The notes under the pieces: generated by a model
What the model saw: the letters and a program-made list of their open reading frames with translations, nothing else
Told to the model about the DNA's origin: nothing
The model's database searches: none
Part shown: in pieces, positions 36,150 to 45,284 of the stretch
How the letters are laid out: each line of letters starts with the position of its first letter
Numbering within the stretch: position 1 is the stretch's first letter
Program-made: the position numbers and the translations under genes
Origin: Iamia majanohamensis
Lineage (GTDB): Bacteria; Actinomycetota; Acidimicrobiia; Acidimicrobiales; Iamiaceae
DNA: 64,000 nucleotides
Direction: 5' to 3'
NCBI RefSeq assembly: GCF_028532485.1
Contig: NZ_CP116942.1
Span: 4,092,001 to 4,156,000, forward strand

Positions 36150-37454
36150 GTGCGACTGACCCGGATGGTGATCGAGGCGGGCCGCCACACGATCGCGCTC
36201 GACCTGCACCCGCGCCTGACGGTGATCACCGGCGTGGGTGACCTCGAGCGCGAGAGCCTGGCCGGCGAGCTGCTGGGGGCGATGGGGCGCAGCCGCCCCG
36301 GCGTCCACGTCGAGGTGACGACCGACGACGGCCGCCACCTCGCCCTGTTCCGCCCGGCGAGCGGCCAGGCCCGGCTGGTCGACGTCGAGCGCGCCCTCGA
36401 CGTCACGCCGACCGAGGCCGACGGCGGCGTCGACCTCTACGCCCAGCACGGCCTCGACCTGGCCACCGCCCGCCGGGCCCTCAAGGTCACCCCCGCCGAC
36501 CTCACCACCCAGGCCCGGGCCGACGTGGTCGTGGCCCGCCTGGCCGACGTCGACCAGACCGCCCTGTGGGCCGCCGCGGCCCGGGTGCGGGTGACCGACG
36601 AGGCCCTCCAGGCCGAGTCGGCGGCGGCGGGGACGGCTCCCGAGGACGCCGAGCTCATCGACCGCATCGAGGCCCGCCACGCCCAGGTCGAGGGGGCCCT
36701 CGAGACCATGACCCGCTCGCGCCGGCTGGCCCGGCTCGTCACCGCCGTCGGCGTGCTCGGCTGCATCCCGGCCCTGGCCATCGCCCCCCTTCTGGCCCTC
36801 CCCCTCGTGGGGATCACCGTGGCCACCCTCGCGGTGGCCTTCCTCTTCAAGGCGCGGGTCGACCGGGCCCAGCGGGCCGAGCAGGAGGCCCTCGACGCGG
36901 CCGGGGCCGAGTCGTACCTCGGCTTCCAGGTCCGCCGGGTGGACGGCCTGGTCACGACCGACCAGGCCCGGCGCCACCTGCTCGAGGCCGCCGCGGAGCA
37001 CCGGGCCGCCGCGGCCCAGTGGTTCGACCTGGCCGGCGACACCAGCGTGGACTGGGCCCTCGAGCACCACGCCGAGGTCTCGACCGCCGCCCGCCTGCGG
37101 GCCGACGTGCGCAACCTGGGGGTGATGTCGTCCAGCGCCCCCGGCGACGGCGACATGGCCTCGGACCTGGCCCACGCCCTCCTCGGCCGCATGGCCCGGG
37201 CCCGCACGCTCGGCGACCTGGGCGAGACCTTCCCCCTCGTGGTCGACGAGGTCTTCCGCGACCTCGACCCCGCCCTCAAGGTGCCGCTCCTCGAGCTGCT
37301 CGCCCGCTCCGCCGGCGACCCGCAGGTGATCCTGCTCACCGCGGACGAGGAGGTCGCCTCGTGGGCGCGCCTCGAGGCGCTCACCGGCAGCCTGTCGGTG
37401 CTCGAGCCGACCCCGGAGCCGGAGCCGGCGCGCGCCGGCGACGTCGTCGCCTGA
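36150..37454 (+). CDS. Unrecognised ATPase-like protein with central membrane hairpin
   Basis: I do not recognise this family. The 434-residue product looks like a split ABC/SMC-type ATPase. The N terminus has an ITGVGDLERES loop (26-36) where a Walker A would be, but the P-loop lysine is absent. The C terminus has FPLVVDEVFRDLD (361-373), like Walker B plus D-loop, then a strand VILLTADEEV (393-402) as in SMC/RecF head domains. Between them lie predicted coiled-coil arms (about 150-190 and 236-290) around two adjacent hydrophobic helices (about 194-233). ATP binding is doubtful without the lysine. The start is GTG 36150, or ATG 36165. No Shine-Dalgarno is clear. It is divergent from tRNA-Thr and 54 nt before the acetyltransferase. 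Confidence 0.7.
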   Translation: MRLTRMVIEAGRHTIALDLHPRLTVITGVGDLERESLAGELLGAMGRSRPGVHVEVTTDDGRHLALFRPASGQARLVDVERALDVTPTEADGGVDLYAQHGLDLATARRALKVTPADLTTQARADVVVARLADVDQTALWAAAARVRVTDEALQAESAAAGTAPEDAELIDRIEARHAQVEGALETMTRSRRLARLVTAVGVLGCIPALAIAPLLALPLVGITVATLAVAFLFKARVDRAQRAEQEALDAAGAESYLGFQVRRVDGLVTTDQARRHLLEAAAEHRAAAAQWFDLAGDTSVDWALEHHAEVSTAARLRADVRNLGVMSSSAPGDGDMASDLAHALLGRMARARTLGDLGETFPLVVDEVFRDLDPALKVPLLELLARSAGDPQVILLTADEEVASWARLEALTGSLSVLEPTPEPEPARAGDVVA

Positions 37455-37479
37455 CCGCCGCCCCGACCACGGGAGGGAC

Positions 37480-37501
37480 GGGCCCGGCCGGGCCCTAGCC
37501 T
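37480..37501 (+). promoter_or_regulatory. Palindrome and -10 box before the acetyltransferase
   Basis: A 16-bp perfect palindrome (37480-37495) abuts TAGCCT (37496-37501), which is 7 nt before the GTG start. There is no Shine-Dalgarno. This fits a leaderless transcript; the palindrome may be an operator or the terminator of the preceding gene. Confidence 0.45.
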
Positions 37502-37508
37502 CGCCCCC

Positions 37509-38036
37509 GTGCAGGTCCGACTGGCCGACCTCGACGACGTCGAGGGCATCCGCGCCATCTACAACCGCGAGGTCCTGGAGGGCACGGCCACCTTCGACCT
37601 CCGACCCCGCTCCCCCGAGGAGCAGCGCGCCTGGCTGACCGACCGCGACGGGGCCCACGCCGTGGTGGTGGCCGTCGAGGGCGCGACGGTGCTCGGCTTC
37701 GGCTCGCTGTCGCCGTACCGGCCCCGGCCGGCCTACCGCACCACGGTGGAGGACTCGGTGTACGTCGACCCCGACCAGCAGGGCCGGGGCGTGGGCCGGG
37801 CGATCCTGGAGGCCCTGGTCGCCACCGCGACCCAGCACGGCTTCCACCTCGTGATCGGCCGCATCACCGGCCACAACGAGGCGTCGGTGGCCCTGCACCA
37901 CGCCTGCGGGTTCGAGACCGTGGGCGTGGAGCGCGAGGTCGGGCGCAAGTTCTCCCGCTGGCTCGACGTGGTGGTGGTCCAGCGCCTGCTGGGCGATCCC
38001 CGTCCCCCGGCGGCCGGCGGCGGCCGCAGGGGCTGA
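37509..38036 (+). CDS. GNAT acetyltransferase, phosphinothricin acetyltransferase-like
   Basis: Predicted cytoplasmic N-acetyltransferase using acetyl-CoA. The 175-residue product has the acetyl-CoA loop QGRGVG (91-96), NEASVALHHACGFE (123-136) and the C-terminal GRKFSRWLDVVVVQ, all typical of the PAT/Bar subgroup. The natural substrate may be an amino acid such as methionine sulfone or sulfoximine rather than an antibiotic. The start is GTG 37509 with a leaderless-type -10 box. Confidence 0.85.
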   Translation: MQVRLADLDDVEGIRAIYNREVLEGTATFDLRPRSPEEQRAWLTDRDGAHAVVVAVEGATVLGFGSLSPYRPRPAYRTTVEDSVYVDPDQQGRGVGRAILEALVATATQHGFHLVIGRITGHNEASVALHHACGFETVGVEREVGRKFSRWLDVVVVQRLLGDPRPPAAGGGRRG

Positions 38037-38092
38037 CGGCCCCGGGCCCCACTGCTAGACAGGGGGTCGCCACCGTGGGTCAGGAGGACCGG

Positions 38093-38515
38093 TTGAAGGC
38101 CGTCATCATCTACAACAGCCTCACCGGCACCACCGAGAAGGCGGCCCACCGCATCGCCAGCGAGGTGCGCGCCCTGCGCATCGACGCCACCCCGGTCGCC
38201 ATCGGCGACGTCGACGACGAGACCGTGGCCGACGCCGACCTCGTGATCGTGGGGACCTGGACCGACGGCATCGTGATCCTGGGCCAGAAGCCCGCCGGGG
38301 CCAAGAAGCTGCGCGGTCTGCCCCGCCTCGACGGCAAGCGGGCCGTCGTCTACTGCACCTACGCCGTCGACCCCGGCCAGACGCTCGACAAGCTCGTCGA
38401 CCTCGTCGCCGGCCTCGGCGCCGACGTCATCGGGGGCTTCGCGCTGGCCCGCCACCAGCTGAACGACGACGTGTCCGAGTTCGTCGACCGCCTCACCCCC
38501 GAGCTGGCCGTCTGA
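38093..38515 (+). CDS. Flavodoxin-family protein
   Basis: Predicted FMN-binding electron carrier. The 140-residue product begins with a beta strand and the phosphate loop YNSLTGTTEKAA, followed by alternating strands and helices of the flavodoxin fold (VIVGTWTDGI, AVVYCTYAV). The start is TTG 38093-38095 with AGGAGG at 5-nt spacing. A GTG at 38075 would add six residues but has no such site. The redox partner is unknown. Confidence 0.82.
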   Translation: MKAVIIYNSLTGTTEKAAHRIASEVRALRIDATPVAIGDVDDETVADADLVIVGTWTDGIVILGQKPAGAKKLRGLPRLDGKRAVVYCTYAVDPGQTLDKLVDLVAGLGADVIGGFALARHQLNDDVSEFVDRLTPELAV

Positions 38516-38537
38516 CCCACCGGTCCGGGGGCCACAA

Positions 38538-39392
38538 GTGGCCCTGTCGCCGCCCGTCGGCGCGGGGTACCCATGGGTGGTGCTCTCCGGTCTGCGACGC
38601 CTCCTCGCCCGAGACCCCCGCGCCGCGGGACGGGAGGCCGGCGTCGACGTGCCCCCCTGGGACGTCGGATGGGCGACCGCACCGGGGCACCGGGGCGAGA
38701 ACCAGGACCGGGTCCGCACCGGGACCGGCTGGCTCGTCGTCTGCGACGGCGTCGGCGGCCACGCAGGGGGCGCCCGGGCCGCGACGCTCGCGGCCGAGGC
38801 CGCGGCCGACGCGCTCCGCACGGCCGAGGGTCCCACCCCGGCCCGCCGGGCCGTCGCGGTCGCGCACCGGGCCGTGCGCGGCGGCCGGGTCGACCCCGCC
38901 TGCCACGAGATGGCCACCACCGTGACCGCGGCCCGGGCCCTCGGGCACGGCCGGCGCTGGGTGGTGGCCCACGTGGGCGACTCCCCCGCCTGGCGGGTCG
39001 CCGAGGGGCGCGCCGTGCAGGTCACCCAGGACCACACCGTCGCCGGCGAGCTCCTGGCCGAGGGCGCGATCGGGGCGGCGACGGCGGCGCACCACCCCGG
39101 TCGGCGCTTCGTCACCCGGGTGGCCGGGGCCCGCGAGGGGGTCGAGCCCGACGTCGTGGAGGTCGACCTGGCCGGTGGTGCGGCGCTGGTCGTCGCCACC
39201 GACGGGGTCGCCGACGTGCTCGGCCCCGACGCGGTCGCAGCCGTGGTCGGCGCTGCGCCCGACGCCGCGGCCGCAGCAACGGCGCTGGTCCGGGCGGCGG
39301 GGAGGGCCGGGACCACCGACGACGCCACCGCCGCCGTCGTCCGCGCCGGGCGGCCCGGGGGTGCCGGCACCGGCCCCTCGCGGGCGACGTGA
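38538..39392 (+). CDS. PP2C-type serine/threonine protein phosphatase
   Basis: Metal-dependent phosphatase. The 284-residue product has the family motifs in order: RGENQDR, VVCDGVGGHAGG, the VAHVGDS strand, VATDGVADVL and TDDATAAVV, so the metal-binding aspartates are present. The start is uncertain: GTG 38538, or GTG near 38577-38582, which would remove a non-conserved leader. No transmembrane segment is seen. The stop overlaps the start of the FHA gene (GTGA), so the two probably act together. No Ser/Thr kinase gene lies nearby. Confidence 0.85.
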   Translation: MALSPPVGAGYPWVVLSGLRRLLARDPRAAGREAGVDVPPWDVGWATAPGHRGENQDRVRTGTGWLVVCDGVGGHAGGARAATLAAEAAADALRTAEGPTPARRAVAVAHRAVRGGRVDPACHEMATTVTAARALGHGRRWVVAHVGDSPAWRVAEGRAVQVTQDHTVAGELLAEGAIGAATAAHHPGRRFVTRVAGAREGVEPDVVEVDLAGGAALVVATDGVADVLGPDAVAAVVGAAPDAAAAATALVRAAGRAGTTDDATAAVVRAGRPGGAGTGPSRAT

Positions 39393-40108
39393 GCCTCCGC
39401 ACCCGGGTCGACCCGGGACCGTGGGGCGCGGACCACGACCGCGACGCGGTGGTGCGCCTCGGGCGGGGCCCGGAGAACGACGTCCGGGTCGGCCACCAGC
39501 GCGTCGGTGGCCGCTGGACCGTGTCGCGCGTGCACGCCGAGCTGCGGTGGGACGGCACCCGGTGGAGCACCCTCAACCTCAGCACCCGGCCGGGCCTCCT
39601 CGTCGTCTACGAGCCCGGGTGGGAGGAGGTGCCGATCGAGCCGGGCCGGCCCTGGGTCCCGGTCCGGCACCGGTGGTGCTACGGGATCGGACGGCCCGGC
39701 CAGCGGGTGCACGTGGTGTGCGAGACCGACGACCACCGCGGGCCGGGTGGGGTCGGCCCGCCGGAGGCGACGGGGCCGGACGGCGACGACGACGGGGCCG
39801 GGGACGACCTCACGACCGACCTGGTCGGCCCCCCGCCCCTGTCGCTCACCCCGCTGGAGAGGGAGGTGGTGCTGGCCTACTACTCGGACTTCGCCCTCCT
39901 CCCCCGTCCGGCCACCCTGGCGCCCCGCCCCCACGACCAGGCCGCCCGCCGGCTGGGCCGGTCGCGCGACTCCACCCGCAAGGCCATCGAGCGGGTGAAC
40001 CGCAAGGTGGCCGCGGTCGAGGGCGCCCCGGAGGTCGCCGAGGGCCGCAACGTGTCCGCCGAGGTCGGCCGCTGGCTGGCCCGGTGGGGCGCCCTCGACC
40101 CCCGCTGA
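39389..40108 (+). CDS. FHA-domain protein with C-terminal helix-turn-helix region
   Basis: Predicted phosphothreonine-binding regulator. The 239-residue product has an FHA domain at about 15-110 (RLGRGPENDVRVG at 23-35; SRVHAELRW at 46-54) with the usual Arg, Ser and His. An acidic Gly/Asp linker spans about 115-145. The C-terminal region (about 152-235) looks helical, with LTPLEREVVLAYY and RRLGRSRDSTRKAIERVNRK, like a winged or sigma-type HTH. DNA binding is inferred. GTG 39389 overlaps the phosphatase stop. Confidence 0.8.
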   Translation: MSLRTRVDPGPWGADHDRDAVVRLGRGPENDVRVGHQRVGGRWTVSRVHAELRWDGTRWSTLNLSTRPGLLVVYEPGWEEVPIEPGRPWVPVRHRWCYGIGRPGQRVHVVCETDDHRGPGGVGPPEATGPDGDDDGAGDDLTTDLVGPPPLSLTPLEREVVLAYYSDFALLPRPATLAPRPHDQAARRLGRSRDSTRKAIERVNRKVAAVEGAPEVAEGRNVSAEVGRWLARWGALDPR

Positions 40109-40114
40109 CGGGCC

Positions 40115-40135
40115 GGCCCCGGCACCGCCGGGGCC
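40115..40135 (+). terminator. Terminator after the FHA gene
   Basis: GGCCCCGGC-ACC-GCCGGGGCC, a perfect 9-bp stem with 3-nt loop, between the convergent FHA gene and tRNA-Tyr. Confidence 0.65.
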
Positions 40136-40145
40136 AGCCGTCACC

Positions 40146-40230
40146 TGGTGGGCCAGGGAGGATTCGAACCTCCGAAGGCTGTGCCGGCAGATTTACAGTC
40201 TGCTCCCTTTGGCCGCTCGGGCACTGACCC
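40146..40230 (-). tRNA. tRNA-Tyr (GTA)
   Basis: Acceptor GGGTCAG/CTGGCCC, anticodon stem GCAGA/TCTGC with loop CTGTAAA (anticodon GTA), a long variable arm as in class II tRNAs, T arm GAGG-TTCGAAT-CCTC. CCA is encoded at 40146-40148, unlike the other three tRNAs in the window. Confidence 0.96.
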
Positions 40231-40242
40231 TTGGGAGGGAGC

Positions 40243-40248
40243 AGGATA
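40243..40248 (-). promoter_or_regulatory. -10-like box of tRNA-Tyr
   Basis: TATCCT on the minus strand, 12 nt before the tRNA 5' end. The -35 region is poor. Confidence 0.4.
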
Positions 40249-40353
40249 GCGCCGCCCGCCCCCACCGGGGCCAGCCGACAGGGGCCCGGCCGGGGCGGCG
40301 ATGGCGGGCGGCGGGCGGTCCGGCGCCCCGGCGTCGCCGGGGGCGGGCGGCAC

Positions 40354-40359
40354 TAGGTT
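40354..40359 (+). promoter_or_regulatory. Leaderless-type -10 box of yajQ
   Basis: TAGGTT lies 7 nt before the yajQ ATG. The 7-nt gap (GGCCGGC) has no Shine-Dalgarno, so transcription probably begins at or next to the start codon. Confidence 0.5.
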
Positions 40360-40366
40360 GGCCGGC

Positions 40367-40855
40367 ATGCCGAGCTTCGACGTCCTCTCCGAGGTCGACG
40401 CCCAGGAGGTCCGCAACGCGGTCGACCAGGCGTCGCGCGAGATCGCCAACCGCTACGACTTCAAGGGCACCGACTCGTCCGTCGAGCTGGGCGACGACAG
40501 CATCACGCTGCGCACGTCCAGCGAGGACAAGCTGCGGGCCCTGCGCCAGGTGCTGGAGGAGAAGCTGGTGAAGCGCAAGGTGTCGCTGAAGGCGCTGACC
40601 TACGGCGACGTCGAGGACGCCTCGGGCGCCAACGTCCGCCAGGTCGTCACCCTGGCCGCGGGGATCTCCTCGGAGAAGGCCCGGGAGCTCAACAAGTTCA
40701 TCAAGGGCCTGGGCCTGAAGGGCGTCCAGTCCCAGGCCCAGGGCGACGAGCTCCGGGTCACCTCCAAGAAGCGCGACGACCTGCAGGCGGTGATGACCGC
40801 CCTCCGCGAGGGCGACTTCGGGATCCCGATCTCCTTCGGCAACCGCCGCGACTGA
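40367..40855 (+). CDS. yajQ: YajQ-family nucleotide-binding protein
   Basis: Conserved protein of the YajQ/DUF520 family; homologues bind nucleotides, and in Xanthomonas one binds cyclic di-GMP. The 162-residue product begins MPSFDVLSEVDAQEVRNAV and has NRYDFKGTDSSVEL and ISSEKARELNKFIK, all diagnostic. The C terminus GDFGIPISFGNRRD is typical. The upstream frame is open, but the ATG at 40367 matches the family start. It is monocistronic and convergent with htpX. Confidence 0.93.
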   Translation: MPSFDVLSEVDAQEVRNAVDQASREIANRYDFKGTDSSVELGDDSITLRTSSEDKLRALRQVLEEKLVKRKVSLKALTYGDVEDASGANVRQVVTLAAGISSEKARELNKFIKGLGLKGVQSQAQGDELRVTSKKRDDLQAVMTALREGDFGIPISFGNRRD

Positions 40856-40862
40856 ACCCGAC

Positions 40863-40881
40863 GGGTGGGCCGGGCCCACCC
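40863..40881. terminator. Bidirectional terminator between yajQ and htpX
   Basis: GGGTGGGCC and GGCCCACCC flank a single base, an inverted repeat between two convergent genes. Confidence 0.6.
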
Positions 40882-40887
40882 CGCCGG

Positions 40888-41733
40888 TCAGCGCCAGGAG
40901 CCGTCGCGGAGGCGGGCCAGGCGGTCCTCGGTGGGCGGGTGGGTCCGCAGCCAGCTGGCGAAGCGCACCTTGCGCCCGGACAGGGGGTTGATGATGTAGG
41001 CCTGGGCCTGGGCCTGGTTGACCTGCATGGGCACCCGGTGGGCGTAGGCGTCGATCTTCTCGAGCGCCCGGGCCAGGGGCTCGCCGTCGCCGATGAGGCG
41101 GGCGCCGCTGCGGTCGGCCTCGTACTCCCGGCTCCGGGAGAGGGCCATCTGCAGGAGGGCGGCGGCCATGGGGGCCAGCAGCGACATGGCCAGGAGGCCG
41201 ATGATGTTGTCGTTGCGGTCACGACCCCCGCCGCCGAACATCGCCCCCCACATGGCCATGCGGGCCATGAAGGTGATGCCCATGGCCACGGCGGCGGCCA
41301 CCGAGGAGATGAGGATGTCGCGGTTGCCCACGTGGCTGATCTCGTGGGCCAGCACGCCACGGAGCTCGTCCCACGTGAGGACCTGCAGGATCCCCTCGGT
41401 CACGCACACCGCGGCGTGCTGCGGGTTGCGCCCGGTGGCGAAGGCGTTGGGCTGGGCCTCGGGGCTGACGTAGATGCGGGGCATGGGCATCTCGGCCCGC
41501 ATGGCCAGGTCCTGGACCATGCCGAAGTACTCGGGCATGTCGGCCTGGGTGACCTCGCGGGCCCGCGCCGCCTTGATGGCGACCTTGTCGCTGAACCAGT
41601 AGGAGCCGCCCACGAAGACGAGGCCGAGGCCGAGTCCGATGAGGGCCCCGCCGGTGCCCCAGAAGGACCCGATGAGGACCATGAGCCCGCCGAGGCCGGC
41701 GAGCAGGACGGTGGTCTTGAGGGTGTTGCGCAT
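40888..41733 (-). CDS. htpX: HtpX-family membrane zinc metalloprotease (M48)
   Basis: Membrane quality-control protease. The 281-residue product has two N-terminal hydrophobic segments (about 8-25 and 28-47), the zinc motif HEISH (130-134), two further hydrophobic segments (about 140-165 and 177-197) and the third ligand region SREYEADRSG (Glu203). Active-site residues are all present. The length is typical. A GGAG precedes the ATG. Confidence 0.93.
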   Translation of the reverse strand: MRNTLKTTVLLAGLGGLMVLIGSFWGTGGALIGLGLGLVFVGGSYWFSDKVAIKAARAREVTQADMPEYFGMVQDLAMRAEMPMPRIYVSPEAQPNAFATGRNPQHAAVCVTEGILQVLTWDELRGVLAHEISHVGNRDILISSVAAAVAMGITFMARMAMWGAMFGGGGRDRNDNIIGLLAMSLLAPMAAALLQMALSRSREYEADRSGARLIGDGEPLARALEKIDAYAHRVPMQVNQAQAQAYIINPLSGRKVRFASWLRTHPPTEDRLARLRDGSWR

Positions 41734-41928
41734 GGGCTCCTCGGCCTCCAGTGGCCCCCCGGGGAGGGGGTGCCGCCTGGGGAGGAGGCTACCGGCGCGA
41801 CCGAAAGGGGAGATCAGGACGGCGTTGCGATCCCGGGCCCCTCAGCCGGTGCCCGGCGGCCGGTCCCCGGGGGGGCCGAGGGCGTCCGCCCCGCTGGGGA
41901 GCCCCGGCCCGGGCCCTCCGGCGGCCGG

Positions 41929-43908
<1,980 letters not shown>

Positions 43909-43941
43909 CGTGTCTCTCCTCGGGTCGCTGTGGCGCTGGTC

Positions 43942-43947
43942 ACCCTA
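43942..43947 (-). promoter_or_regulatory. -10 box of acs
   Basis: TAGGGT (minus strand) 33 nt before the acs ATG. The -35 region is not recognisable. Confidence 0.4.
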
Positions 43948-44075
43948 CCCACGGGCCGTCCGACGACCCACGGGCCGGGCCGTCCCGCGTCGCCCCGAGG
44001 CGGTCGCCCGCCGCGGCCGAGCCGTCGGCCTCGAGGGGCCGGGCGGCCCGAGGACGGCGGCAGGCCGGGGTGCCC

Positions 44076-45167
44076 TCAGGCCTGCCACTCCAGGACGCGG
44101 AAGGCGCCCAGGCCGACCGGGTCGGTGAGGGCCTCGGCCTCGGTGACCCGGCTGCGGGCCCGGAGGGCGGCCACGTCGGGCGCCGACGCGCGCTCGGCCC
44201 AGAGCCGGCGTCCCTCCTCGACGAGGTCGTCGAGGCCCCACGCCCGCAGGGCCACGGCCTGGTCGCGGTCGAGGTCGGGCGGACGGGCCGCGGCCGCCAG
44301 CTGGTCGGTGCAGACCTCGACGGTCACGTCCTGGGCACCGGGGGCGTCGAGGGGGGCGCCGCCCCGGGCCTGGCCGGCGTAGGTGCGGATCCACTCCTCC
44401 GGGGACCGTGCGGCCAGCGCGGCGGTGGTCGAGGCGTAGTCGAGGACCACGAGGCGCCCGCCGGGCGCCAGCTGGGCCAGGGAGGCCGCCACCCACTCCC
44501 CCGCCCGGCGCTGGAGCGGGATGCGGGCACCCGGGGGGGCGTCGGGCGCGGCGGCGTCGGCCCAGGTCGCAGCGCCCTCGGGGGCGGCGGCGAGGACCTC
44601 GGTGGGCGCCGGGCCCCCCGCGCCGGCGACGCGCACCTCGGACCAGCCGTCGGCGGTGCGCTCCAGGAGGTCGAACGGCAGGTTGTCGAGCAGCTCGTTG
44701 GCCACGACGACGTGGGCGGCCCGGTCGGGCCGGGCGGCCGCGCTGGCGACGAGCGGTCCCCCGCCCACGGCCGCCCAGCCGGGCTCGGCCGAGGTCCCGT
44801 CCCCGGCGAGGTCGCCCACGTGGGGCAGGTGCGCGGGGTGCAGGTCCCGCTGGGCCGCCGAGCGCTCCACCAGGGTCCACCGCAGGGCCGGGACGCAGGC
44901 GGGGGCGGCCACCACCACGGTGCGGGCCAGGGTGCCGGGACCGGCGCCGTGCTCGTCGACGAGGAAGGGGGCCGGTCGCCCGAGGTCCTCCCACCACCCG
45001 TCGAGGGCCCGGGCCAGGCAGGCGCCGAAGAGCGGGCCGACCTCGGGGCTGGTGACGAAGTCCCCCCGCCGCCCGGCTCGTCCCCCCGTCTCGTAGAAGC
45101 CGTGGTCCGGGTCGTACAGCGCCCCCTCCAGGAACGCCGAGAACGGCGCCGCGCCGTCGGCGCTCAC
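44076..45167 (-). CDS. SAM-dependent methyltransferase, MidA/NDUFAF7 family
   Basis: Member of the DUF185 methyltransferases. The 363-residue product begins close to the family signature ALYDPDHGFY and has GDFVTSPEVGPLFG and ANELLDNLPFD, the hallmark motifs. The glycine-rich SAM loop usual in this family (GxGxG) is altered here to HGAGPGTLA. In mitochondria NDUFAF7 methylates an Arg of NDUFS2 (NuoD) during complex I assembly. The gene lies on the same strand 117 nt after nuoN, so a complex I assembly role is a reasonable inference. The start is uncertain: GTG 45167 is chosen; GTG 45224 would add 19 non-conserved residues. Confidence 0.83.
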   Translation of the reverse strand: MSADGAAPFSAFLEGALYDPDHGFYETGGRAGRRGDFVTSPEVGPLFGACLARALDGWWEDLGRPAPFLVDEHGAGPGTLARTVVVAAPACVPALRWTLVERSAAQRDLHPAHLPHVGDLAGDGTSAEPGWAAVGGGPLVASAAARPDRAAHVVVANELLDNLPFDLLERTADGWSEVRVAGAGGPAPTEVLAAAPEGAATWADAAAPDAPPGARIPLQRRAGEWVAASLAQLAPGGRLVVLDYASTTAALAARSPEEWIRTYAGQARGGAPLDAPGAQDVTVEVCTDQLAAAARPPDLDRDQAVALRAWGLDDLVEEGRRLWAERASAPDVAALRARSRVTEAEALTDPVGLGAFRVLEWQA

Positions 45168-45284
45168 CGGCCGGTGCCGGGGGTGCCGGCGCGCCCGCTC
45201 AGCCCGCCGTGGACCGGGGAGCACCTCGGACCTCGGACGGGGTCCGCCACATGGGGCGGGGTTCCGTCCAAGGTTCGGCGGGGG

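Noticed and set aside
37509-38036. Calling the acetyltransferase a phosphinothricin resistance gene
   Set aside because: The family motifs fit, but most chromosomal members act on other amino-acid analogues; the sequence does not show substrate.
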